A stretch of DNA of 64,000 bases, taken from Tricholoma matsutake (lineage: Eukaryota > Basidiomycota > Agaricomycetes > Agaricales > Tricholomataceae). Position 1 is the stretch's first letter, and every line of letters begins with the position of its first letter. The translations under genes were made by a program, and so were the position numbers. This document shows positions 33,412-45,500 of this stretch, piece by piece. The notes beneath the pieces were generated by a model. It made no database searches and was not told the DNA's origin. It was given only the letters and a program-made list of their open reading frames with translations. The stretch spans positions 4,340,001 to 4,404,000 of the forward strand of contig AP026544.2 in NCBI GenBank assembly GCA_026075535.2. The letters are read 5' to 3'.

Positions 33412-33861
33412 TCATTGGCCCGGGAAATGTCCACCATTGGCTTGGGCAATCTGCCAGAAGTCCTCCCATCCATGTTTGCCGTTTGCTATGGACGTAAGAA
33501 CTATGGCTGCGGTCGATGCCAGGACACGAAAGGCTTGATATAATACGGTGCTCCGTTGCACTTCCTCCATGTCCAACGGATTGACGATTAGCACTGTGTG
33601 TGGGTATGACGAAGGTGACAGCCCTTCATCTGCCACGACGAACATGGATTTATCGATCTGGTTTGCCACGTCACTCGTTCTGTGTTTGTTCACAATCTCC
33701 TTTATTGACATTCCGAATGCATGCTCAATGGAGAGTGTAAGCTTATCAGCAGGTGATGTCGGCTGGGAATCTGGCTGGTTAAGCTCCTTGAGCAAAGAAG
33801 CTTCGCTGTCGCGAGGTAGTGGTTGAGTAATGTATACGGTGAATGACTTGGCGGACGCCAT
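33412..33861 (-). CDS. Small conserved-looking protein of unknown function
   Basis: Single exon, 149 aa, ATG at 33861. Predicted soluble, no signal peptide. The centre reads KSMFVVADEGLSPSSYPHTV, then LIVNPLDMEEVQRSTVLYQA, ending in ANGKHGWEDFWQIAQANGG. The order of a short strand, an Asp-rich turn and a late Trp/Phe segment is weakly like the DUF6924 small proteins of fungi and bacteria, but I could not confirm this. Good codon continuity and flanking intergenic DNA support a real gene. Confidence 0.55.
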   Translation of the reverse strand: MASAKSFTVYITQPLPRDSEASLLKELNQPDSQPTSPADKLTLSIEHAFGMSIKEIVNKHRTSDVANQIDKSMFVVADEGLSPSSYPHTVLIVNPLDMEEVQRSTVLYQAFRVLASTAAIVLTSIANGKHGWEDFWQIAQANGGHFPGQ

Positions 33862-35345
33862 GCAGCACAGACGTATGAGATGTTGGGTTGTTTTGTTAAT
33901 ATTTCAACAGGACCCTTTAAGAACGGCTCATGAGCCTGAGAATGATGAGTATAGCCCAGCTCACGAGAGTTCACGAGACTAATTTTACCTGAACAACTTT
34001 ATTGACTCCGAGGATCTTGGGCGGTAGTGTTGGGAAAACCGCGCCATTTTGCCGTGACACCTGGTGATCGCCGGCGGATTCAAGCAAAGTAGCGCTGGCG
34101 AAAATGACAACGTTGCCCTATATACTTGACGACCTCAGTTGTGAACTATTGCTTTTGCAAAGTCCTCTGCAAAGTATGCCTTTTACATAAACCCAAATGG
34201 AGTGTTAGCAGCTCAAATAACGTCAACTTCTGTTTTGATGGCACATCCCTGCGGCAATCGTACATGAGTAGGTATACAATCAATATGTCATGTGCAAGGG
34301 AGAACTTGAAGCCTTCAGTATCAACTTTAAGCCATTGAGATAGGCGCATCTCGCATCTCGGACATCGGAACGATTATATAAGACGCTTACTGGACTCCGA
34401 AGTAGCATGTAAGCAGGGAGAGCTCCACGGCAACCTTTGTCAGCCGTGGACATAAATATTCATTCAGAGGTATGCCCTAACTAATACAATATTGTGCTAT
34501 ATGCTATATAAGAGGGTAGAGAGTAGAGGGTAGAGGGTGGGTGGGAGACAGACCACTACGGAGGAGATATCTAGACTGTCGGCGGACAAGAGGAAAAAGC
34601 CAGCAGGCAAACCCACCCAAGAGAGAACGGCAGGAAAGCGGAACGGTTGTCTCAGAAATGCGTTCCGCTTTGGGAGAGCATAACTCCGGGTCACGCAGGA
34701 CTTGGAGCTTGAAGTCGGTCAATTTTATACATTTCCATTGTAGACGCGCGGGCAGAATTATTCGAGGCTAGGTCACCTCAGTTGGATTTGTGTCTACTTA
34801 TACTCATCGAATTTGACACTCCCTAATCGCCGTACGTATATGGATCCCCGGTAACCCGCCTGCGCTCCTGTTGCGCAGGTTAAGTTACCTCGCTCGACGC
34901 CTCTTGTAAGTCGCGGTGCACAAAATGTCCATGAGGGTCGTATCAAGTACAGTAACCTATTGCAATGCACAACCACAACCAGTCCGCAAAAGCCAAGGGT
35001 CAAACTTACCGTACTTATGTAATTCTTATAACCCGACGTTTGTAAGTACAGCCGTCAGACCCTGTTGACTTCCTGTGGCCTCGCTCTCGCTGTGTCATTG
35101 TCGGATTTCACAGTACTTGAGAGCTGATGGGGTAATGTGGGAATTTCTGGGCAACCCTTTTCCAGTAGTAGACTTCGACAAACTTGTTCTGTTCGATGTA
35201 ATGGATATAAGTTACTCTGTTGTAGGCGGAACAACAACTTGAACACAACAACTTAGTTGAAACTCCGAGGTCGCCCCTTAGCTAAGTAACACTACCAGTC
35301 TGCTAACGCACGAAGTGGTACTGGTAGCAGGCTGGGCTCGAGCCT
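33862..35345. other. 1.5-kb intergenic region, no supported gene
   Basis: Only short frames in all directions. A GA-rich run lies at about 34508-34560 (GAGGGTAGAGAGTAGAGGG). The segment 34820-35030 is rich in CG pairs without an open frame. It separates the minus-strand small gene from the plus-strand SWA2-like gene and must hold both their promoters. Confidence 0.5.
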
Positions 35346-38189
35346 ATGTCAGATTCGTTTGCTGATCTTTGGAGCTCTTCTGCTCCTTCCAAACCCCAGC
35401 CACAGAAACTGGGAACTGCATCGACAATAACCAGCAGACGGCCACAACAAGATGTTTTTACGCTGCTCTCATCCGCAAGGTCTTCAAATCCGAGCTCACG
35501 TTCTATAACACCCAGTTCACTGCAAAGGGTATCTACACCAAAGCAAGCCTCAAGTGCAAATGGAGGAGGAGACGCTTTCAGCGGACTACTCAGTGGGTCG
35601 TTAGCAGCTTCGAATAATACGCCCATGACGATCGCGGAGCGAGCTGCACAGGCGGAGAGGCAGAAGCTGGAGGATCTACGAAGGCACCATGCAGTGAAAA
35701 ACCAGGCTTCGTTGGGAAATTGGGCTGGGCTTGACTCGCTGGCGAATTCATCCTCGCCGGCGCCATCGAAGCCGTCCCGGGTGTTATCGAACCCGGATAG
35801 TTTGCTGGGAGACGAGGATTGGGGATTTGGCAGCGCACCTCGCTCGAAGCCCAAGCCGCCTATTAAGAATTCTGAAAAAGTCGCTTCAATATCTATAGAT
35901 AACTACGGAGATGGCTGGGGCCTCGATGATTTCGGTGCTCCTGCTTCAAGAACATCATCACAATCGAAATCACGTCCACAAGCATCAAAACCAACATCCA
36001 TATTGGATCTAGACGAACTATCTTCCCCACCTTCATCATCATCAAAACTCATGTCCCTACCTGCGGTACGCGTAGACTCGCCTGGAGATTTTGATTTTGG
36101 CAATCGCGAAGATGCATTGCTAGATAACGAGTCAGACGATGAAGAAGATATATTAGGTGCCCTCAGTAAACCGGTAGAGTCCACAAACTATCCCAAGCAT
36201 CCATCACCTCCAGTACGTTCGTCCTACTATTTCCTCTCTTGCGCGATACTCATGAACACCATACCCAAAGAACCAAAAACATTCATCATCATCATCATCA
36301 TCAAACAATACCCCACGCCGCACTGACGCAAACGGGCCATACCGCTCCACCTCTCCGCCCCCACACGTCCTTGGGAAACTGGTCGAAATGGGGTTTTCTA
36401 TCCAGCAAGCACGGGCCGCACTCGCCTCCACCAGTACAGGGCTAGATATGGAAGCCGCACTCGACACGCTTCTCGCTGAAAAGGCCGTCACTTCCTTCCC
36501 ATCCTCTTCTCCTCTACCTTCCACGGGGCCAGCGTCGCTCCCACAATCCCCCGACTATGATAGTCAATCGCAGCGTAGTGCCACCCTTTTAATCGAAGGC
36601 CGGACAAGGTCCTCCTCCTCCTCCATCTCCCAGCCTGGGGAACGGAATATCCAGGAGCAGGCGGATAAACTCCTCGCGCAGGCTAGTGAAATTGGGCTCA
36701 GCGTGCTCAGCAAGGCCAGTTCCTTGTGGAAGGAGGGAAGGGGCAGGGTTCAGAAAGTTTATGAGGATCGTGCTGCTGTTAGTTCTGTTGGGCCGCAGAG
36801 CGTCAGGGATGGGAGGCCGAAGTGGATGCAGGAGACTGCAGCGCGGGGTGACGCAGACGATGCCCACGACGATGATGGGTGGAGGGATAGAAATGGAGAT
36901 ACGGATAGAGGAAGAGGGCTCTATGATGAAGTGCTTCCCTCAAGGCCAAGCAAGACGGCAGTCAAACCGAGGAAATCCTATGCAGCCGATACTCAGCCCC
37001 CATCACGAACACAAACCCCAGACTTGTTCTCCACCGACCAGCCCATAGCAGCGTATGTCTCTCCTTACCGGCGGGTCAAGCCCGCAAATCAAGCAGCCCC
37101 ACCCCAACAACCTCAGCTACCATTGCGTCCCCGTGCCCGCACCCGCGTACCCTCTCCCATTCGCCCCACCCCAAGGCTCAATCTTGTCTCTGCATCCGCC
37201 TCCACCATCGCCCGCTCCGCACAACACAAATCCGCCGGCAGCGCTAAATTCAAGCTTGGGCAATACACCGATGCCGAGTCTGCCTATACGGCGGGCATAA
37301 CATGCCTGCCCTCGGGGCACCTTCTGCTGGTCCCGTTGTATAATAATCGTGCGCTGGCACGGTTGCGGACGGGGGACCACGCTGGTGCGGTTGAGGATGT
37401 GGGACGGGTGGTGGAGATTGTTGGAGAGGGGTATCATCCTGCGAGGGAGGAGGTTGTGAGGGGGGAAGAGTATGTTGGTGGAGAGGAGGGGGGCGTGGAT
37501 CTGGGGGAGGGGCTGGTGAAGGCGTTGAAGAGGAGGGCGGAGGCCTGGGAGGGGAGGGAGAGGTGGGTTGAGGCTGGGAAGGACTGGGAGTCGTTGGCTG
37601 GGAAGGAGTGGGTAAGGTCTGCGGTGAAAAACGAGGCGGTGAGAGGGGCGGGAAGGTGTAGGAGGATGGCCGTACAGGCACAGAGTGCTGATCGTCGTCC
37701 TGAGGACCTGAATCCAAAACCAAAACCCAAATTCAAACCCAAACCACGGCCGACGGCTGTAGTCTCAGCCGGACCTTCGCAGGCACTGGAGAATCTGCGT
37801 AATGTGAATAATGCAGCAGAACGTGAGGACCAGGCGCGATACGAGCTGAAGGATGTGGTTGACGCGAAGCTTGGGGCGTGGAAGGGTGGGAAGGAGACGA
37901 ATATCCGGGCGTTGCTTGGTAGTCTCGATGTAGTGCTTTGGCCTGAACTCGGACTGAAGAAGGTGGGAATGGCGGATTTGGTATCGGAGAAGCAGGTGAA
38001 AGTGCAGTATACACGGACGATCGGGCGGTTGCATCCTGATAAGGTACTTTTTTTTTTTTGGACTGTCGGAAGGTGTTGATGTGTTTGTGTTTGCAGTTGA
38101 ATGCGAGTAATACGACGGTGGAGCAGAGGATGATTGCTAATGGCGTGTTCGGGGTGCTTAACGAGGCATGGAATGCTTTCAAGCCGTAG
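35346..38189 (+). CDS. SWA2/auxilin-like clathrin-uncoating J-protein (UBA-TPR-DnaJ)
   Basis: Predicted 910 aa from exons 35346-36212, 36271-38043 and 38097-38189 (introns of 58 and 53 bp). The N-terminal third is disordered with clathrin/adaptor-type acidic-W motifs (DSFADLWSSS, DEDWGFGS, DDFGAP). The first intron joins PSPP to NQKHSSSS, a Ser run encoded by TCA repeats. A UBA domain follows (about residues 322-362, VLGKLVEMGFSIQQARAAL). A TPR block (about 600-700) contains AKFKLGQYTDAESAYTAGI and PLYNNRALARLRTGDHAGAV. The C-terminal J domain has the catalytic HPD (GRLHPDK) followed across intron 2 by LNASNTTVEQRMIANGVF and LNEAWNAFKP. Yeast Swa2 recruits Hsp70 to strip clathrin from vesicles. 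The protein is longer than the yeast one through its linkers. Confidence 0.9.
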
Positions 38190-38747
38190 GACAAGTGCAC
38201 TTCCAGTCAGAGTGTATTATGCATTTGGGTTTTGTGCGAGTTCTATATCCATGGTAATGTAGACCTTGAAGACGCTTCCGCTCTCCACATAATGTACTTG
38301 ATAGACTAGAAATCGATGTTCAGCTTCCAAATCTGCGAGCACATCATAAGTGAAGTAATGAACTCATGTACTACTATGTGAGTTTGGACAGAGTAATGAT
38401 CACTCGATCATGCTTTATGTTGCACCTCTTTGATTGTTACAACAGGCAAACACTTCGAGCCCTGTTCGGAGAAAACCTGAACTCTTTCCAAGGGAGGGCA
38501 TCAACGCCAGACAACAGCATCCAAATCTCTCCATCCACGACAACTAGTAATCCCAGCTGTGGGCTTCCACAGTCTTGCAAAGAAGAAACGATTATGGTTA
38601 GCTCTTTGATCTTCCAGATTTTTTTGCACTTTTCAGAGTGGGAAACAAGAGCAGCCAAATGACGTTGAATAGCCATACACTGCAACATGCCTCCAATCAA
38701 ATGTGAAGAGCAAGCATTGCAAGATATGAATGATTCCAGGAGCCTTA
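38190..38747. other. Intergenic, possible transposon fragments
   Basis: 3' flank of the SWA2-like gene, then sequence with a short minus-strand frame (38437-38700; SHSEKCKKIWKIKELT) that I cannot assign. A plus-strand MPPIKCEEQALQDMN at 38687 resembles the start of pogo-type transposases but is too short to call. Confidence 0.3.
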
Positions 38748-39009
38748 CACTGGCTGCACAGCAAGATACATCTGGGGAGGTATCATGTCAGTGTTGTAGA
38801 AGTATTCTTAATACTGTCATCATACTCACCAAGAGATATTTTGCCAGTATTCATACCAATCTAAGATACTACTTGAGTACCTTCAGTACTGTCAAAATAT
38901 GATATGATACTGTCAAAATACTTCTGGCAAAGTCTGTTGACAATATTAGGAATACTGTCAGGGTACTTCCACAGTACTTCTCCAGCAGTATTGTGCCTTG
39001 CATCCAGTG
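38748..39009 (+). mobile_element. CACTA-like MITE, copy 1 (262 bp)
   Basis: Starts CACTGGCTGCACAGCAAGATAC and ends GTGCCTTGCATCCAGTG, so the ends are imperfect inverted repeats beginning CACTGG. It is flanked by the 3-bp direct repeat TTA (38745-38747 and 39010-39012). CACT ends with a 3-bp duplication point to the CACTA (EnSpm) group. It is rich in AGTACTT/CAGTATT motifs. A second copy of exactly the same length is at 49116-49377. Confidence 0.8.
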
Positions 39010-39012
39010 TTA

Positions 39013-39599
39013 GAGAGCGTGGTGACGACTGTTACAGCAAATTAAGCTCAAAAGTCATGGCCACCAAGGTGTGAATGAACATCTATTGTTGTTTATTCAT
39101 CCAACAGGTACCAGATGAGAGTATATCAATCAGGCTGAGTAACAGATCAGTTCCAACAGGTACTTAATAAGACCGGAGTCCTGGGGTTATTATTGAAACG
39201 TAGAGTTGAAGTCGCAGGTTTTCATATCTGTAAGACTATCATTGTTGTGTTGAGAATGACGATAATGTTCAAGGAAGCCTAGATCTAGTGGGTCTAGCGG
39301 GGATAACATGAGTACAAAGAGGGACAAGCTGCCAGTGATCGTCGCGTAGAATATCGATGCAAAAGTCTCAAACTCCACAGTTTTGGAAATCTGGAAAGCA
39401 CGAAAGTCGGAAGACCAAACAATGAGAACTTCATAGTCGTTGAGATGCCCCAACTCGTATCCAAATGGATGATGGAGAATAGGATGAGCCTGAGTATGCA
39501 GCTCATGGCTCGAGAATAATTACGTAATTTATGTGAGGTTTTTCTCACGTAGTGCTTTTTCCTTCCAAGAAGTTTTCGCGTTCTCATTCCTTGACTACC
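39013..39599. other. Intergenic with a short unassigned minus-strand frame
   Basis: A minus-strand frame at 39190-39453 (87 aa, LNDYEVLIVWSSDFRAFQIS, SLFVLMLSPLDPLD) might be a gene fragment but has no recognised domain. The right part is the upstream region of the RRM gene. Confidence 0.3.
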
Positions 39600-40564
39600 A
39601 TGTTCGCCAACATTCTCCGGACACAAGCAATAACTGCTTTGGCTTCATGGCGAACCATTACTCCTATAATCTCGCGGCATTCTTCCAGGGGGTCTATGCA
39701 GTTGCTATCACACAGAACTCTGTCGCAACCGCTCTCAACTTCCAGCGTCCTTCGCAATGAAAATGTGTCAGATGAGCCCATGAGACGCAATAACGATTTT
39801 CGTCCAAGGAATCAACCATCTACCACTCTCTACGTGGGAAATATTCCGTATAATGCAGAAGTCAGCGAGATTCGTGAACTATTTGCACCCTATGGTCCCA
39901 TTCAGGACGTTCGAATGGGTGCGTCTCTTTGTTTTGGTTGTTCCTTTGTTCTGAACGTAGTATATCAGGATATCGCCCCGACGGCACTGCCTCTGGGTAT
40001 GCACACATACAGTTTGAGAAGCTGGATGACTCCATTGCTGCATATACGTCTGGGGCCGAAGAACCTCTGTACATCATGGGTCGTAACTTAAGACTCGACT
40101 ATGCCGGTCAAAAGAGCAAACATATAGAGCCCAACCACAAACTCTATTTCTTTGGGTTCAAAGGTGATGAGGCAGAACTACGCAAAGCAACGCGGGAGTT
40201 TGAGTCCGGTATCATCGGTTATTATATGCGTGAGTGATCACATCTAGACCCGCAACGCAACCTTTTTTTCAAGCCTTCCACTTCAGTGACAGACTTAGCT
40301 ACCCGCAAACAAAGTGGCACAGGTTTCATTGAATTTACGAGTGTTGACCGTGCCACCGAAGCGTTGGAACGACTGGATGGCACGATACTCAGCGATGGCA
40401 ATAAATTTTCGTTGAACTATGCCAGGGCAAGACAACCTCGTGATAACAGCGGAAATCAGCGCGGCCGACGTGCGGGCTACGCGGGAGATTGGGGAGGAGG
40501 TCGCCGGTCACAAGAGTTTCAACAGGACCGGCGAGGTGGCCGAGGACAAAAGGCCTTAGACTAA
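39600..40564 (+). CDS. Mitochondrial-type RNA-binding protein with two RRM domains
   Basis: Predicted 285 aa from exons 39600-39918, 39969-40229 and 40287-40564 (introns of 50 and 57 bp). The ATG at 39600 is chosen because no upstream in-frame ATG exists. The N-terminus is a mitochondrial presequence by composition (basic, Ser/Thr-rich, no acids, with SRHSSRGSMQLLSHRTLSQ and LSTSSVLRN). RRM1 (about residues 66-145) has RNP2 TLYVGNIPYN and RNP1-like ASGYAHIQF across intron 1. RRM2 (about 153-240) starts KLYFFGFKGDEAEL and has RNP1 GTGFIEFTSV, right after intron 2. The tail is RGG-like (RGRRAGYAGDWGGGRR, RRGGRGQKALD). It probably binds mitochondrial RNA; the specific target is unknown. Confidence 0.85.
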
Positions 40565-40739
40565 TCTATTGCGGGTTATTATTCTATTTCATGGTCGTAA
40601 TTTTGAAAAGCCCACTTCTGGCACCAGTTCCATTATACACTTACTGACATGCTATCCTGATGAGCCACCACTCTCCACCACTTCGTTACTCATGCAAACT
40701 ATATATTCCCAGATGCTACATATATCTGATTTCTACAAG

Positions 40740-42002
40740 TTACATGATGAGGATGACTCTTATTGCAAGCGATAGGTGAATGACTCGTTTAGTCAATCTG
40801 CGAGGGCAGCCAGATAGCTCTGTTAAATGCATGGCTTCAGCAAAGCTCTGGCATGCGAAAACATACCAACGACTTACTCCACGTTCTTCAAGGAACTCTA
40901 GATACGTTAAGGCCACAGCAATCCAAAAACTAGTCTCGACACCCATCAACTGCTCCTCCGTTCTGTCGATTTCTATCAGGCCAGTAAGAGAGCGCACTGT
41001 CAGCACAGGTGTACGGTCATGAAATACAAGGACAGGAGGTGGAGGAGCAACCGATAGATTTGCAGTAGATGTTTGTGAAATTTCAGCTGGAGTACCAGGG
41101 GTTCCTACATATGGAGGAGGTGGTGAAAGAGGAGTATTTGTGGTTACAGGAATCCGAGAAAGTGTGAATGAATTAGAGTGCGAGGGCCGATGGTTCTTCA
41201 GTACAGACAAAGCACGAGCGAAAATTGAATTACTCGTTGGCTGGACTGGCTGCGTAGAATGTGGAGAGAGAAGGAATTGTGTGACTTGGGTTAATGAAAG
41301 GGCGAGTTTTTGCTTCTGACTTTTTGGGGTTTCTTGTAGCTCTGCGTGGACTGTGGAAGGCGACGGAGGGTTGACTAGGGCCACTGGGGGACTGGGAGGA
41401 TATGAGTGTACGCTCGAGCTGCTAGCACGCCCAGATTCTGGGGTGTCGCCGCCCTGGAAGGGCCCAGTTATATTTGTACGGGAAGTGAATGACAGAGCAG
41501 CGTCCGTGTAGTGCGGTGAAGTCCTTGAGACAGGAATCAAGGGAATGAAAGCACCTGGTGGGAATCCTGGAGACCGCAGCCGAATGTACCATCCGCGTTT
41601 AGGGCGATGGATAGTCCAGCAGATGGTACTTGATGGATTATGCTGGGCCAGAAATGGAATATAGCAGAATAGAGGTGCTGCAAATGACTCTACTCACGAC
41701 AACATTTTCAACGATCTCTTCGTCACTGAGAAACCTTTCCTTTCGTAAGTAAAACCGATGATAAGCATTGCAACGGTGAACAACGTCGCTCGCGAACCTT
41801 GTACCAAATCACGGCATCAGAATGTTCTTCTGATACGTTGATTCTCATGTCTTGAATAACATCAGAACTAGTCGAGTAAATAACGAGGTTCCTTAGAAGG
41901 GACGGTAATTGCTGCTCACCTTTGAACATTGAACCGCAGGAAAGGAGGGGCAGGGGCCTTGGAGGGGCTTGCGATTGTCTGATTGCCAGACGTACTAGTC
42001 AT
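40740..42002 (-). CDS. Conserved basidiomycete protein, unknown function
   Basis: Proposed exons: 42002-41920, 41891-41798, 41739-41698 and 41642-40740, giving about 373 aa. The start MTSTSGNQTIASPSKAP precedes PPFLRFNVQ. The first intron would be only 28 nt (GTGAGC...TCTAAG) but joins the frames exactly (...FNVQ-R-NLVIYS). The alternative is a start at ATG 41929 reading through it. The next exons read DMRINVSEEHSDAVIWYK, ERFLSDEEIVENVV and NPSSTICWTIHRPKRGW with YIRLRSPGFPPGAFIPL. A Pro/Ser-rich linker and a C-terminal block (VLVFHDRTPVLTVRSLTGLI, ETSFWIAVALTYLEFLEER) follow. A GTAAGT...CGCAG pair at about 40880-40804 may be a final intron, which would end the protein soon after LEFLEERG. 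No known domain was recognised. Confidence 0.65.
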
Positions 42003-42512
42003 TCCAGATGAGGTGCAATCAAAGCGCCAGAGTTCGCAGATATCATATGTAGAAACATTCACCTCACCATCAAATAGTCACGTGTACAACTCGAGGGTAC
42101 GCTCGAATTCAGTCTACTTAGCACTTTGCAGCACCGAGTGCCACCGATGGCGTCACTTGAAACAGCTGTGACCTCTAGGCGAAGGAACGAGGAAGGAAAA
42201 TTCATCAGCCCCAATGCACATTGCAAATTTGTAATTTATATTCCTGCTTTTAATTTAGGCTTACAAGTAGAGCTTGGAACCGTTAGATAAGGTCTGATCC
42301 ATGCTGTCCCCTTCCACAAACCCAAAGCCAGAAAGGAGAACGTATCGCAAGCACGGGATGAATTCATATATATATATGATACAATTGAGCGTGAGCTATA
42401 GTGATTAACTTGCTAGTAACAGATGAAATGGAGTGCTGCAGGTATCACAGTCAATAATTGTGATGATCAATGATGTAAGATAAGTAATGCCAAGAGCTTG
42501 AAGCTTGCAAGT
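42003..42512. other. Intergenic, AT-rich
   Basis: Upstream region of the minus-strand unknown gene and 3' flank of the PLC gene. An AT microsatellite lies at about 42365-42380. No other feature. Confidence 0.5.
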
Positions 42513-45500
42513 TCATGAGTCCGTGACAGAAATGCGGACAAAAAGCGTGGAGAACAGGTATTGTGAGAGTTGCGTATCGTGTAGCGGGAGGTGGCGATAA
42601 CCTGTGATCCTCGTCAGTTTCCGCCCAAATGGGAGAAATAAAAAGTGGGAAATTCACCCTGCCCCAAGCTACTCAACGAGGCACAATACACTGCTAAAGG
42701 CTCCACATCCTCCTTGTCCCCCTGACGTACCACGAACCGCACAAAAATCAGATCCCTCATGTCGCCTACACAATCAAATGGGATCCGCATCTTCTCCTCC
42801 CACACAGGGTTGAACCCATTATTCTTCACTACCGTCGTGCGATATGAGATAGTCCGCGCCGCTGTTGTCGTCACCGTGCTCATCCCCTCCCCAGGCCGAT
42901 GATAATCCAGATCTACCTCTGGTTCTGGCTTACCCTCCACATCACTCATGCGTGGGCTTGATTTGGTATTCGAGATATCATTCGAGGTCGGGGAAGAAGA
43001 CCTCGCATGCGGCGCATATGTCGTCCAATCTGGTACATGCAGCGACACCTCTACAAACGGATCCACGATCGGCTTACTACTATCCACTATCTCCCTCCCA
43101 GACGAGTCCTTCGGCCGGGGTAGCTGCTGCGCGGATATAATCGACACATCAAAGTGATGCTTCGTGCGCTTCATCAGGAGGTCTTTATTCTGCTGGCCTC
43201 GCTCTCGTTCTCGGAGTGCAAGTGGCTTCAAGACATACCCAGACCGCCCATTGCGCTGGAACATGGCATGATTGATCATGTACCCCAGATCGAACGTCTG
43301 CCAATTGATTGCAACGAGCTGGGCACCGGCACTCCAATACCTATGTGGTTCGAAGTTTGTGGAATTGAGACGCAGGCCTTTGGGGTACACCCGTACGAGG
43401 TGAGTGCGACAGTGTTTGATGAGGTCGTGCATCCCCGTGCCCGCTTTGAGCATCTTGTTGGCGGTGTTCTCAGAGAGGGAGAACATGTTTTCGGGAGAGT
43501 AGGATTCCTTTTTGTTGATCCCTCGACATTTGACGCCAACGGTGTAAACTAGGAGTGCGAGGAGTGCGAAGGACATCTTGGGCGCTTTGGAGGGCTTGAC
43601 GGTGGAGGCCGAAGGAGGTACAGTGGTGACAGGAGAAGCAATGGAGGAAGTGGTGGAAGAGGCAGTGGTTGGGGTAGGTGTGAGCATAGGGGGTGGGGAG
43701 GCTATGCACCGGGGAGACATGGAAAAGTTTTGCACAGAGCCACTCGGATGAGGCTCAGAACCGTTGTGGAGGTGTGGTGAAGGTAGCGACGTCGACTTGA
43801 GAGGTGGGGGTGCATGTGCATGAGTTTGAGAAGGCGGCATCACCGACGTAGGCCCCCGCGTCGACGACTTCCCAACGCTCCGCACTCGCTGTAAGACTGT
43901 CGATCCAGCCTTGAGAAGGTCATCCTTCAGGTCTAAATGGAACACCCATTAATCCATACAATCAACCAAAAGAAAGACATCCAACAAACCTTTAACCATT
44001 GTATCTGATTCCCTCCTCTTGGACCCCCCATGCCTCCTCCGATTCTCAGACGCCACTTCCGAATCCTCCGTCGTACTCTCCACACTCGTTGAGGCCGATG
44101 ACGTCCACCCAAACTCTTCCCCTCCCGTCCCTGGACTACCATCTTTCTTCTCCGCTCCGACATAAAGATTCTTCGCCTTGAGCAATATCCTACCCTTCAA
44201 CTCTTCAGGACTTGGCAGCCTGTCGATCTTCTGGCGCCCAGCGATGGGCGCACTGACAAGACGGTCCCCAAAGACCTCCATCATGATCTCGGCTATGAGG
44301 TCCTGGAAAGGCAAGGAGCAATGGATCTCTGCGGAGATGATGATGGGGTACGGCGAGGCGACAAACCCGTATTTGGCGATGGCTAAACAGACTTCACGGA
44401 GGGAAACTTTGGAGGTGAACGTTTTACCGTGAAAGATCATTGGTTCGGTGTCGCCATCATAGATATCCACTGTGAACAACACGAGAATCGTGAGTTGTTA
44501 CTTGAATGCATGGATTGGGAGAGGAAGAAAAGAACTTACGTTCGACACTACGGCAGCTATGGAGCAACGCACGGATGTACCCCTCGATGGTGCTGACGCC
44601 GACGAGCTGGTGGCCTACGAGGTAAGTGTTGTGCGACGAAGAAATGTAGTAGTCGGGAAGAGGCCGCGTCATGTCATGCCACACGCTGCCGTGCTGGTCT
44701 GTGAAGGCTGAGTTGTCGGGCGAGAGAAGGAAGGAAGTAAATGTCTCGAGCGTCATGATGCACGCAGGGGCTGAAGCAGGGCTGGGGGTGGGGGAAGGGA
44801 TGCGTTGTGGGGTGGAGATTGAGGGGGAAAGAGATGACGGGGTATGCGGTGTTACGAGGATGTTGTTGGAAAGAGGCAAGATGTTTGTCCTTGTACTCGA
44901 CCTCGAACCTAGCGTTGGCGACAAAGGAACATTGTCCGCCCCAGGCACGATAGAATACTTCTCAAACACAATCCGGAGCTCGTCTTGTGTCAGACTAGTC
45001 TGGGACAGACAAACCCCGGATCAGCATTCAATTTTCCCCCCACAGCGAAAACATAATTGAATCGAAGCACACCTTTTGCTTCTCGCGCATAAATGCCTCG
45101 AAGACACCGAAATCGAAAACACCGCCGGCCTTACTCTGTCTGCAAAGCTTCTTATATAGCCTATCGATCTCTGGGCGACCTTTCAGGAGCTTAACAAACC
45201 GCCGGAAGTCCTCAAAGTCGAGGTAGTTTCTGTTCTGCATGTCTGCTTGCTACAAGAAGAAAAAAACACGCATATAGTGAGCTCTCCATACAGAAAATGG
45301 TACGTATAAGGGATAAACACCTTGAATAACCTCTCCAGCTGCTCCGAGCTAGAACTGACGTTCAGCCTCTTACACAGCCTTTCCACTTCTTCGAATGTGA
45401 GCTTCTGGCCGCTTTCTTCATCGCCAGCGCGCCAGTAGTGCTTTTCCCATATCGCCTGCCGCATCTCGATGTTGCCCAATCCGCTCATCAGCTCTTTCCT

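Noticed and set aside
34820..35030. Possible tRNA or small RNA around the CCTGCGCTCCTGTTGCGCAGG hairpin
   Set aside because: A short hairpin exists (CTGCGC...GCGCAG) but there is no tRNA A/B box pair, cloverleaf or terminator.
38687..38902. Possible start of a pogo transposase (MPPIKCEE...)
   Set aside because: Only a few residues resemble the family and the CACTA-like MITE begins 60 bases later; too little to call.
42865..43552. Plus-strand frames opposite the PLC Y and C2 regions
   Set aside because: The minus strand has intact PLC motifs; the plus frames carry no family signal.
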